The notes beneath the pieces were generated by a model. That model made no database searches. It worked only from the letters and a program-made list of their open reading frames with translations, and was not told where the DNA came from. Below are positions 1 through 6,202 of a DNA stretch of 7,007 nt, one piece after another; the first letter of the stretch is position 1; each line of letters starts with the position of its first letter. The translations under genes and the position numbers were made by a program. Location of the stretch: NCBI GenBank assembly GCA_030527765.1, contig JAUNAE010000181.1:1-7007 (forward strand), in the 5' to 3' direction. This DNA is from Eubacteriales bacterium. Lineage in GTDB: Bacteria > Bacillota_A > Clostridia > Lachnospirales > Lachnospiraceae.

Positions 1-18
1 CAACAACTTAGTGAAACA

Positions 19-1635
19 TTAGTCCATGTCACGAATGATCTTACGAACCGGGAGTACGAAGGTCGGAGATACGGAAAGTTCATCCAGTCCCATCTCAACA
101 AAGGTCTCAGTAAGAGTGGTATCTGCGCCAAGCTCGCCACAGATTCCTGCCCATTTGCCTTCTTTGTGTGCATTCTGAACAACCATACGGATCATACGAA
201 GTACTGCTTCGTGATGAGAATCGTAGATGTTGTCAAGTTTTGCATTCTGACGGTCAATTGCCAGTGTGTACTGGGTCAGATCGTTTGTTCCGATGCTGAA
301 GAAGTCAACCTCTTTTGCAAGGAGATCACTGATCATAACTGCTGCCGGTGTCTCAATCATAACACCCTGCTCTACGTCATCGCGGAATGGAATTCCCTGT
401 GCGCTGAGCTCATGTTTTACTTCCGTTACAATCTCTTTGATCTTACGAACCTCAGATACGGAGATGATCATCGGATACATAATGGAAATGTTTCCGAACA
501 TACTTGCACGGAACAGTGCACGAAGCTGGGTCTTGAATACTTCCGGACGATCCAGGCAGATTCGGATTGCTCTGTAACCCATTGCCGGGTTCTCCTCATG
601 TGCCATATTGAAGTAGTCAATCTGCTTGTCGGCACCGATATCCAGTGTACGAATAATAACTTTCTTTCCGGCCATATTCTGAGCAACTGTTTTGTAAATC
701 TGGAACTGCTCTTCCTCTGTCGGATAGTCTTCTTTCTCAAGGTAGATGAACTCACTGCGGAAAAGACCGATACCCTCTGCATCGTTTGCAAGTACGTTGG
801 CAACGTCTGCGGTACTTCCGATATTTGCATAAAGGTGAAGAGAGCGTCCGCTCTTTGTCTCTGTCGGTTTGCCCTTCAGTTCTTTGAGCATTGCACGCTG
901 AGCGATTTCCTGTTCTCTCAGTTCACGATATTTCTCGAGAAGATCTTCATCCGGATCGATGATCAATGTTCCGGCTTTACCGTCAACGATTGCCATACGT
1001 CCGTTATCTTCCGGATCATATTCGATATTGATCAGAGCCGGAATATTCATGGTACGGGCAAGAATTGCTGTATGAGAGTTGGAGGAACCTTTGCGTGTTG
1101 CAAAAGCAAGTACTTTGCTCTTGTCCATCTGTACAGTTTCACTCGGAGCCAGATCCTCAGCAACAACAATTACGGACTCATCGGATTCCAGATCTCCGTC
1201 TCCATGTCCAAGAAGAACTCTTACAAGACGATCAGAGATATCTTTGACATCAGCTGCTCTAGCTTTCATGTAATCATCATCCATAGAAGCAAACATCATT
1301 GCGAAGTTATCACCGGTAGTTGCAACAGCATACTCAGCATTTACCATTTCTGTACGAATGATGTTCTCGATGGACTCCAGATAATCGTCGTCATCCAGCA
1401 TCATTTGATGTACTTCAAAAATCGCTGCACCTGATTCTCCTACTTCCTGAACTGCTTTCTCATAAAGCTTCTGAAGCTGGCCGGCAGCGGTTTCTTTGGC
1501 TGCATTCAGTCGATTCATCTCAGCGTCTGCATCATCAATATGCACTCTCTTAACGCTGGCATCTTCTTTCTGCAGAATAGAAATCTTGCCAATTGCAACT
1601 CCTGAAAATACGGATTTTCCCTGTAAAACTTTCAT
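19..1635 (-). CDS. ptsI: Phosphoenolpyruvate-protein phosphotransferase (PTS Enzyme I)
   Basis: Enzyme I is the cytoplasmic first step of the sugar phosphotransferase system. It takes phosphate from PEP onto a histidine and passes it to HPr. The 538-residue protein shows the whole family layout. The N-terminal phosphohistidine/HPr-binding part includes SGVAIGK (11-17) and the active-site segment NSHTAILAR with His188. The C-terminal PEP-binding TIM barrel includes GLFRSEF (Arg292), IRTLDIGADK (Arg329), Glu428 in MIETPAA, FSIGTNDLTQY (446-456) and the acid/base Cys498 in GICGE. The start is supported by AAGGAG at 1645-1650, 9 bases upstream of the ATG. The gene has its own promoter and follows the terminator of the exporter operon. 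Oddities: it stops shortly after KIIRDMD, about 35 residues shorter than E. coli Enzyme I (575 residues), and the active-site context reads GSSNSH instead of the usual GGxTSH. There is no N-terminal GAF domain, so it is the sugar-PTS enzyme and not PtsP of the nitrogen PTS, although pipelines may label it ptsP. Confidence 0.96.
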   Translation of the reverse strand: MKVLQGKSVFSGVAIGKISILQKEDASVKRVHIDDADAEMNRLNAAKETAAGQLQKLYEKAVQEVGESGAAIFEVHQMMLDDDDYLESIENIIRTEMVNAEYAVATTGDNFAMMFASMDDDYMKARAADVKDISDRLVRVLLGHGDGDLESDESVIVVAEDLAPSETVQMDKSKVLAFATRKGSSNSHTAILARTMNIPALINIEYDPEDNGRMAIVDGKAGTLIIDPDEDLLEKYRELREQEIAQRAMLKELKGKPTETKSGRSLHLYANIGSTADVANVLANDAEGIGLFRSEFIYLEKEDYPTEEEQFQIYKTVAQNMAGKKVIIRTLDIGADKQIDYFNMAHEENPAMGYRAIRICLDRPEVFKTQLRALFRASMFGNISIMYPMIISVSEVRKIKEIVTEVKHELSAQGIPFRDDVEQGVMIETPAAVMISDLLAKEVDFFSIGTNDLTQYTLAIDRQNAKLDNIYDSHHEAVLRMIRMVVQNAHKEGKWAGICGELGADTTLTETFVEMGLDELSVSPTFVLPVRKIIRDMD

Positions 1636-1696
1636 AATGATCGTCTCCTTATGTACTAGTTGATAATAATAGAGATAAATCTCAAGGTTTTTGTGT

Positions 1697-1743
1697 ATTA
1701 TACCATATATTATCTGAAGACTCTATAATTTTTTCGTTTTTTT
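1697..1743 (-). promoter_or_regulatory. Probable sigma-A promoter of ptsI (extended -10 with A-tract UP-like element)
   Basis: Read on the minus strand, a perfect TATAAT (1697-1702) is preceded by TGG, giving an extended -10 (TGnTATAAT). At 17-base spacing the -35 position reads TAGAGT (1720-1725), a poor match to TTGACA. Just upstream lie two A-tracts, A7 (1737-1743) and A6 (1729-1734), at roughly -40 to -55, where an UP element would sit. Transcription should begin near 1690, giving a leader of about 55 bases with AAGGAG at 1645-1650. The rest of the gap 1636-1843 holds no gene. It contains two copies of ACAATT 10 bases apart (1755-1760, 1765-1770) and a small palindrome GAGAT-TT-ATCTC (1672-1683) in the leader. 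No cre-type (CcpA) site was recognised. Confidence 0.75.
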
Positions 1744-1843
1744 CACAAGAGATGACAATTTATTACAATTCACAGCGCTCTACACCGAAAAAATTCACCA
1801 ATAGGACCGATATTCGCAATCTATGCAATCTTCTCTATTAATT

Positions 1844-1884
1844 ATAAATAAACGCAGGATGCGGAGCAGCCTGCGTTTATTTAT
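1844..1884 (-). terminator. Intrinsic terminator of the exporter operon
   Basis: A 15-bp perfect stem (1844-1858 paired with 1870-1884, core AACGCAGG/CCTGCGTT) begins 2 bases after the permease stop. The 11-base apical part can extend the helix by three pairs beyond one mismatch. The transcript after the G/C core is A/U-rich (GUUUAUUUAUAAUUAAU), with the U-rich run partly inside the stem. The position directly after the last operon gene supports minus-strand termination. The symmetric A/T flanks mean it could also work in the other direction, but no plus-strand gene approaches it. Confidence 0.85.
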
Positions 1885-1886
1885 GA

Positions 1887-3146
1887 TTATTCACTTCGCA
1901 ATGCATCAATCGGGTTCAGGTTTGCTGCCTTCACAGAAGGCAAAAGTCCGAACACAATACCGATCAGCATGGAAAAAACTACCGCAATGACGGCAGCAGG
2001 AATGCTGATTGCCGTCGGAGTTCCCGCCACTCTGGATACTACCCTGGAAAGGATAATACCTGCAATAACGCCAATCACTCCACCAGTGCTCGTAAGAACT
2101 GCTGCCTCTGTCAAAAACTGTCCGAGAATGCTGCTCTTTCGGGCACCGATTGCTTTCTTTAATCCAATCTCACTTGTTCTCTCTGTGACAGATACAAGCA
2201 TAATGTTCATAACACCGATACCGCCAACCAGCAGGGAGATACTTGCAATCCAGATCAGCTGCTGATTTGTACTGGTACTGAGTTTCTGCATATTACGAAC
2301 TCTTTCCAGAATGTCATCCGCTTTGTAAGAAAAGGAACTCTTCTGTCCGTCATTCGACGGAATCGCTTCATTCATAACATTAGAAGCCGCTTTTCCCGCT
2401 GAGCTCATGGTGTCTGTGGAATCCGCTTTGATGATGGCATTCATCGGCTCATCAAAATTGAAAGAAATCGGCCAGCTCTTGTAGGGAATCAAAACGCTTC
2501 CCATGATGGTCTGGTACAGCTCATCGTACTCAGAAATAGTATTGATCGTTGGCATACTGTCCTCTGACTTTGTGACAACACCTACCACAATAAAAGGTTC
2601 TTTTCCGATCTCGATGGTTTTGCCTACCGGATTCTCACTTCCAAACAGATTCTCTGCGGCATTGCTGTCAAGAAGTGCAATCTTTGAGAAGTTTTCAAAA
2701 TCCCTCGGAATCAATCCACGACCGGAGCGCACCTGATAGCCGCATGTATCCAGATAATTCTCATCAATTCCATAGATACTTCCTCCGGAGAAGGATTTGT
2801 TCTGATAATACACATTGCTTGTGTACGTTCTGAAATAGAAGAACGTTGCATTTTCAATGTGTTCCTGTTTGCGGACTTTGCTCTTAATCTCATCTGTTAG
2901 AATCGGAGTACCGGATACACTTCCGCCTTCCGATTCATAAGCACTGTCTCCATTATTCAATGTGATACTGACGGTATTATTACCGGATCCGATCAAGTCC
3001 TGCTTGATCTGCTCACTCGTTCCCTTGATTGTGGAAACGATGGCAATAATCGCCGCAATACCGATAATGATACCAAGCATTGTCAGAAAAGATCTCATTT
3101 TGTGAGACCAGATTCCCCGTACTGCCTGGCGTACATTTTCAAGCAT
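1887..3146 (-). CDS. MacB/FtsX-type ABC transporter permease
   Basis: This is the membrane subunit of a MacB-like (type VII) ABC exporter, 419 residues. The order of parts is: cytoplasmic N-terminus; TM1 at about 20-38 within the family motif RSFLTMLGIIIGIAA; a large extracytoplasmic MacB_PCD domain at about 41-295, with the typical NPVGKTIEIG...FIVVGV stretch (172-190); TM2 at about 296-319; the conserved coupling segment ERTSEIGLKKAIGA (322-335); TM3 at about 346-370; TM4 at about 382-403; and the family's C-terminal signature NLNPIDALR (409-417). E. coli MacB carries its ATPase domain in the same chain, whereas here the ATPase is the separate gene at 5153-5824, as in Firmicute YknYZ-type systems. 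Translation starts at an ATG behind an excellent AGGAGG (3153-3158, 6-base spacing). It lies 19 bases after the second adaptor and is the last gene of the operon. In this family the permease transmits ATP-driven motion to the extracytoplasmic domain. The substrate is unknown; peptides, toxins or lipids are all plausible. Confidence 0.93.
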   Translation of the reverse strand: MLENVRQAVRGIWSHKMRSFLTMLGIIIGIAAIIAIVSTIKGTSEQIKQDLIGSGNNTVSITLNNGDSAYESEGGSVSGTPILTDEIKSKVRKQEHIENATFFYFRTYTSNVYYQNKSFSGGSIYGIDENYLDTCGYQVRSGRGLIPRDFENFSKIALLDSNAAENLFGSENPVGKTIEIGKEPFIVVGVVTKSEDSMPTINTISEYDELYQTIMGSVLIPYKSWPISFNFDEPMNAIIKADSTDTMSSAGKAASNVMNEAIPSNDGQKSSFSYKADDILERVRNMQKLSTSTNQQLIWIASISLLVGGIGVMNIMLVSVTERTSEIGLKKAIGARKSSILGQFLTEAAVLTSTGGVIGVIAGIILSRVVSRVAGTPTAISIPAAVIAVVFSMLIGIVFGLLPSVKAANLNPIDALRSE

Positions 3147-3165
3147 GTCGTTCCTCCTTTAAATC

Positions 3166-5148
3166 TTAAGAGTAGAAATCATCTGTCGTTCCCTGTCTTG
3201 TTTTGGTTCCTTCCTTTGCAAGGTCTCCATATGGGAAAGTAATATAGTCCTCACTTGTAAGACCCTGCTTGATCACAATGCTGTATCCACTGTTTACCAT
3301 ATCTCCAACTTCAATATACTGCTTTTTGAGCACTCCGTTGTCGTCTTTGTAAACATAATAAGATCCATTCTCAGAACGAACATAAGCTTTGGAAATAACA
3401 AGAGAATCTGTATTTTCCGTACTTTCCTTAATTGCAACCGTCACCCAGTCCAACTCTTCAAACTGAAGGGTTTGATCCTGTATCTCTGCTGTATATTTAT
3501 AATAAGATACGTTTGGATTGCCATCACTGTAGATATCGTCACCGGAAACCGGATACTCCGACACTTCCAGAACTGTGGCGTCAAATTCGCCGCTTACATA
3601 ACTGGTACAACTCAGTTCCGTCCCGGGCTGCATTTTATCAAGGAGTAATTCGCTTACACTGCCTGTCAGGTAAAATCCTTCTTTGCTCTTTACCTTCACA
3701 AGAGAATCTCCGGAACCCTTTCCTGTAGAAGTATCACCCAAAAAGGAAACCACTCCGTCAATTCTGGCGTAAATCTCTGTCTGCTCAACCTGACGTTCCA
3801 GTTTTCCGATGGTAATATCATTTTCTTTCAGATCCAGCTGGAGGCTCTGCAGTTTCTGTTCCTGCAATTTGATCGCTTCTGCACGACTGATAGAAGACGA
3901 ATTATTATTATTCGTTGAGCCACCTGCATCTCCACCAATATCTCCTGTATCCGATGTCGGTTCCTCCGGTGTGTACTTGAGGGCATCTGCCAGTGTCAGG
4001 TCTGTCTCAACAAATGGATTGACAGGTTTCTGCAGAAGACTTCCGTTGATGAAATAATATCCGGTGCAGGATGCCAGACGATCTTCCGGGTTTTCTATCG
4101 TATCATTTTTGTGAAACTCAATTTTGTACCAATAACCATTGCTGTATAATCTAGTACTTCCGTCCTCGCTGTATCCGGCCATACGGTTAAAGAAAGAACC
4201 CTTGACCGTAACATAGCCTTTCTGTGAACTGCACAGGAACACAAAAGGATCGTCTTCCGTACCGGTACCTGTATACGGTTCCGAATTGTAATCCAGTTCT
4301 GTATAGAAAGTACTCTCGCCATCCGTCAGATCATCGTTGGCATCCGGATCAATCAGAACCGGGGTTGGTGTCGGTGCCGCAACGTTTGGATCCTCCAACT
4401 GCGGGGTATCTTCTCCTGTGAGTTCGGTTCCGGTACCGTTAATCGTATTCTCATTCATCGGTGTTTCCACGTTCGTGTATCCCGAATCGGATGTCAGTTC
4501 ATCCGAAGTGAGAAGATCCTCAGAACCGGAACCTCCTCCATTGTCGCTGCCGGAATCCGAGCCACCGATTAACTCAGAACCATTATCTTCCAAAATCAGG
4601 CTTGCCACATAAAGCGGCATGGAAAAAGCTATAGATACTCCGTTTGCCAGAGTAGATCCGGAGAAATCCAGAGATTTCGACGTTTTGATCTGATCAAGAT
4701 CTGACGAATTTAAATTATCTGCCGCTCCGGAAGCATCCTCATCGGAAACCGGTCCACCATTTCTGAGACTGTTCAAACGGTTGGTTGCTTTTGTAATATC
4801 CTGCTCGATCTTCTGCTTTTTCAGCTTTGCAATTTCAAGTTCCATGGCAACCAGGGTCGTGTCCAGAGAAACAAGCTTATCTCCCTTGGAAACAGAATCC
4901 CCTTTGTTCACATAAACCTGCTCAATCAACATATCCGTACCAACGGTGACATTTTGAATGACATTGGTCGTAACCGTACCATCCATCGTTGTATTCGATG
5001 TATAATACTCGTCCTGCAGACTGGAAACAGGGACTACAACCACTGTTTTCTGGTTTGACTGACGAATATAGTTTAATCCGGCGTAACCACCCGCACCAAT
5101 CAGAGCAATAACAACCAGGATCGCTACAATTCTTTTGAAAATTTTCAC
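3166..5148 (-). CDS. HlyD/MacA-family efflux adaptor with large hairpin insertion
   Basis: This is the membrane-anchored extracytoplasmic adaptor of the MacAB-like exporter, 660 residues from the GTG start. It has a single N-terminal membrane anchor (about 6-28, no lipobox) and the first half of a lipoyl/barrel-sandwich domain (about 57-98, with VYVNKGDSVSKGDKLVSLD typical of adaptors). Helical arm 1 (about 99-128) is rich in K/E/L. An insertion occupies about 129-420. Helical arm 2 (about 421-456) is followed by the second lipoyl half (about 457-487, ARIDGVVS), then a beta-barrel (about 490-575) and a membrane-proximal domain (about 580-650). MacA-type adaptors are usually near 370-400 residues, and the insertion accounts for the excess. 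The GTG at 5146-5148 is chosen because AGAGGTGAT lies just upstream and the membrane anchor follows at once. The upstream in-frame ATG at 5226 would overlap the ATPase by 74 bases and add 26 charged residues before the anchor. The gene lies between the ATPase and the permease, so it very likely belongs to the same complex. Confidence 0.9.
   Translation of the reverse strand: MKIFKRIVAILVVIALIGAGGYAGLNYIRQSNQKTVVVVPVSSLQDEYYTSNTTMDGTVTTNVIQNVTVGTDMLIEQVYVNKGDSVSKGDKLVSLDTTLVAMELEIAKLKKQKIEQDITKATNRLNSLRNGGPVSDEDASGAADNLNSSDLDQIKTSKSLDFSGSTLANGVSIAFSMPLYVASLILEDNGSELIGGSDSGSDNGGGSGSEDLLTSDELTSDSGYTNVETPMNENTINGTGTELTGEDTPQLEDPNVAAPTPTPVLIDPDANDDLTDGESTFYTELDYNSEPYTGTGTEDDPFVFLCSSQKGYVTVKGSFFNRMAGYSEDGSTRLYSNGYWYKIEFHKNDTIENPEDRLASCTGYYFINGSLLQKPVNPFVETDLTLADALKYTPEEPTSDTGDIGGDAGGSTNNNNSSSISRAEAIKLQEQKLQSLQLDLKENDITIGKLERQVEQTEIYARIDGVVSFLGDTSTGKGSGDSLVKVKSKEGFYLTGSVSELLLDKMQPGTELSCTSYVSGEFDATVLEVSEYPVSGDDIYSDGNPNVSYYKYTAEIQDQTLQFEELDWVTVAIKESTENTDSLVISKAYVRSENGSYYVYKDDNGVLKKQYIEVGDMVNSGYSIVIKQGLTSEDYITFPYGDLAKEGTKTRQGTTDDFYS
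3889..4764 (-). other. Region encoding the 290-residue insertion in the second adaptor
   Basis: This codes for residues about 129-420 of the adaptor, between its two helical arms. It has four parts. The first is a mixed segment that includes a short hydrophobic stretch (about 170-186, SIAFSMPLYVASLIL). The second is a Gly/Ser/Asp/Thr-rich linker (about 192-262) ending in APTPTP. The third is a compact aromatic-rich segment (about 278-375) with GTGTEDDPFVFLC, KGSFFNRMAGY, NGYWYKIEF and GYYFINGS, carrying Cys306 and Cys361. The fourth is another linker (about 395-418) with NNNNSSS. In adaptors of known structure the hairpin tip faces away from the inner membrane. I do not recognise a named domain for the compact segment. 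Boundaries are approximate because they rest on reading the helical heptads by eye. Confidence 0.75.
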
Positions 5149-5151
5149 GGT

Positions 5152-5160
5152 ATCACCTCT
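5152..5160 (-). promoter_or_regulatory. Ribosome binding site deciding the GTG start, overlapping the ATPase stop
   Basis: On the minus strand AGAGGTGAT matches the anti-Shine-Dalgarno region except for one base, and lies 3 bases before the GTG at 5148-5146. The TGA inside it (5155-5153) is the stop codon of the ATPase gene. Ribosomes finishing the ATPase therefore end on the initiation site of the adaptor, which suggests translational coupling and balanced production of the two proteins. Confidence 0.8.
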
Positions 5161-5824
5161 TCTCTTCCAGAATACCGTCAAAAATGGTGACCATTCGATT
5201 CGCCTGTGCTGCAATTTTTGCATCATGGGTAATCATCAGAACGGAAACACCCTCTTCATTCAGTTTCCGGAACAGTTCCATTACCTGTGCACCGGATCGG
5301 CTGTCCAACGCACCTGTGGGCTCATCCGCAAGGATCAGCTTTGGATTATTTACCAGAGCCCTCGCAATGGCAACACGCTGCATCTGTCCACCGGAAAGCT
5401 GATTTGGTTTAAAATTCACACGGTCTTCCAGACCAACTCTGGCAAGAGCCTTCAGTGCTCTCTCCCTGCGTTCTTTCTTCGGAACTTTTGCATAGTTTAA
5501 AGGCATCTCAACATTTGCAAGTGCCGACTGTCTCGGAAGAAGGTGAAAACTCTGAAATACGAATCCGATTTTATTTAGACGAATATCTGACATTTCATTT
5601 TCCGAACATTTGGAAATATCCTGGCCGTCCAGAAAGACCTGCCCTTCCGTAGCCTGATCCAGACACCCGATAATGTTCATAAGTGTACTTTTTCCGGATC
5701 CGGACGGTCCCATAATCGCCACGTATTCTCCCTCTTCCATAGAAAAGTTTACATTTTTAAGTACCGGAACGATCATCTTTCCCTGATGATATTCCTTGTA
5801 TATTCCTTTTAAATCCAGAATCAT
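5153..5824 (-). CDS. ABC transporter ATP-binding protein (MacB/LolD/YknY type)
   Basis: This is the cytoplasmic ATPase subunit that powers the exporter, 223 residues, the usual size for this subfamily. All catalytic motifs are intact: Walker A GPSGSGKST (39-47), Q-loop Gln91 in FVFQSFHLLPR, signature LSGGQMQRVAIARAL (143-157), Walker B LILADEP with catalytic Glu168 (163-169), D-loop GALD (171-174) and switch His200 in MITHD. The segments NIIGCLD and ADEPTGALDS are typical of the LolD/MacB/FtsE-like group, matching the MacB-type permease encoded two genes downstream. The start is an ATG with AAGGAG at 5834-5839, 9 bases upstream. The gene lies 33 bases after the first adaptor and 4 bases before the GTG of the second. 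Its last codons form part of that gene's ribosome binding site. The separate ATPase and permease genes match Firmicute organisation. Confidence 0.96.
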   Translation of the reverse strand: MILDLKGIYKEYHQGKMIVPVLKNVNFSMEEGEYVAIMGPSGSGKSTLMNIIGCLDQATEGQVFLDGQDISKCSENEMSDIRLNKIGFVFQSFHLLPRQSALANVEMPLNYAKVPKKERRERALKALARVGLEDRVNFKPNQLSGGQMQRVAIARALVNNPKLILADEPTGALDSRSGAQVMELFRKLNEEGVSVLMITHDAKIAAQANRMVTIFDGILEEKR

Positions 5825-5857
5825 AAGTTTCGACTCCTTCTGTTATTCCGCAGCATT

Positions 5858-6202
5858 TTATTCCACAGGCTGCAGATCATCACCAATCACGGTAATATCA
5901 TCCGTGAAAGCATCATCTATAATAATTTCTGTTGTATCATCTGCGGTTGTTTCTTCCGAGGTTGTTTCTTCAATCACATCCGGCATAGTATCATCAATTT
6001 CGATAACCATATCATCAAAATTATCATCTCCCGTACCGGTACCCATTTCGCTCTCGTCAACATCCGTTGCTTCAATCACCTCAGAACCGTCATCGCTTAT
6101 GACCGCACCATCATCCTCATAAACTGTGCCATCATCCGTATAGTTTTCTTCAGTATCCGATGTCTCGAACATACTCTCCATGGTCTGCTCTCCGGTTCCC
6201 TT
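5858..6202 (-). other. Region encoding an extremely acidic C-terminal tail of the first adaptor
   Basis: This is the last 114 codons of the first adaptor, after the membrane-proximal domain ends near EEGMKTVKG. By my count it holds 24 Asp and 17 Glu, against a single Lys near its beginning and no Arg, with Thr and Ser making up much of the rest. It contains no membrane segment, sortase motif (LPxTG) or recognisable cell-wall repeat, and should be largely disordered and outside the cell. Scattered hydrophobic triplets (VIE, IIID, ITVIG) recur about every 10-15 residues. Confidence 0.8.

Noticed and set aside
166..1434. Long plus-strand open frame (422 codons) opposite ptsI.
   Set aside because: It lies wholly antisense to an unmistakable Enzyme I gene. 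Its translation is rich in Cys and His with no recognisable domain. The openness follows from the codon use of ptsI.
1672..1683. Short palindrome GAGAT-TT-ATCTC in the ptsI leader as an operator or antiterminator site.
   Set aside because: Five base pairs with a two-base centre in an A/T-rich leader is expected by chance. There is no matching second copy and no RAT-like or cre-like sequence.
1816..1831. Two copies of GCAATCT nine bases apart between the terminator and the ptsI promoter.
   Set aside because: Too short and too far upstream of the -10 (over 110 bases) to support a regulatory call.
5149..5226. Upstream ATG start for the second adaptor (26 extra residues).
   Set aside because: It overlaps the end of the ATPase gene, would place a charged leader before the membrane anchor, and the GTG at 5148 has a much better ribosome binding site.
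5796..6122. Plus-strand open frame giving a Ser/Val/Ile repeat-like protein.
   Set aside because: It is the reverse complement of the Asp/Glu/Thr-rich tail of the first adaptor. GAT/GAC/GAA codons read backward give Ser/Ile/Val/Phe, so the repetitiveness is a shadow.
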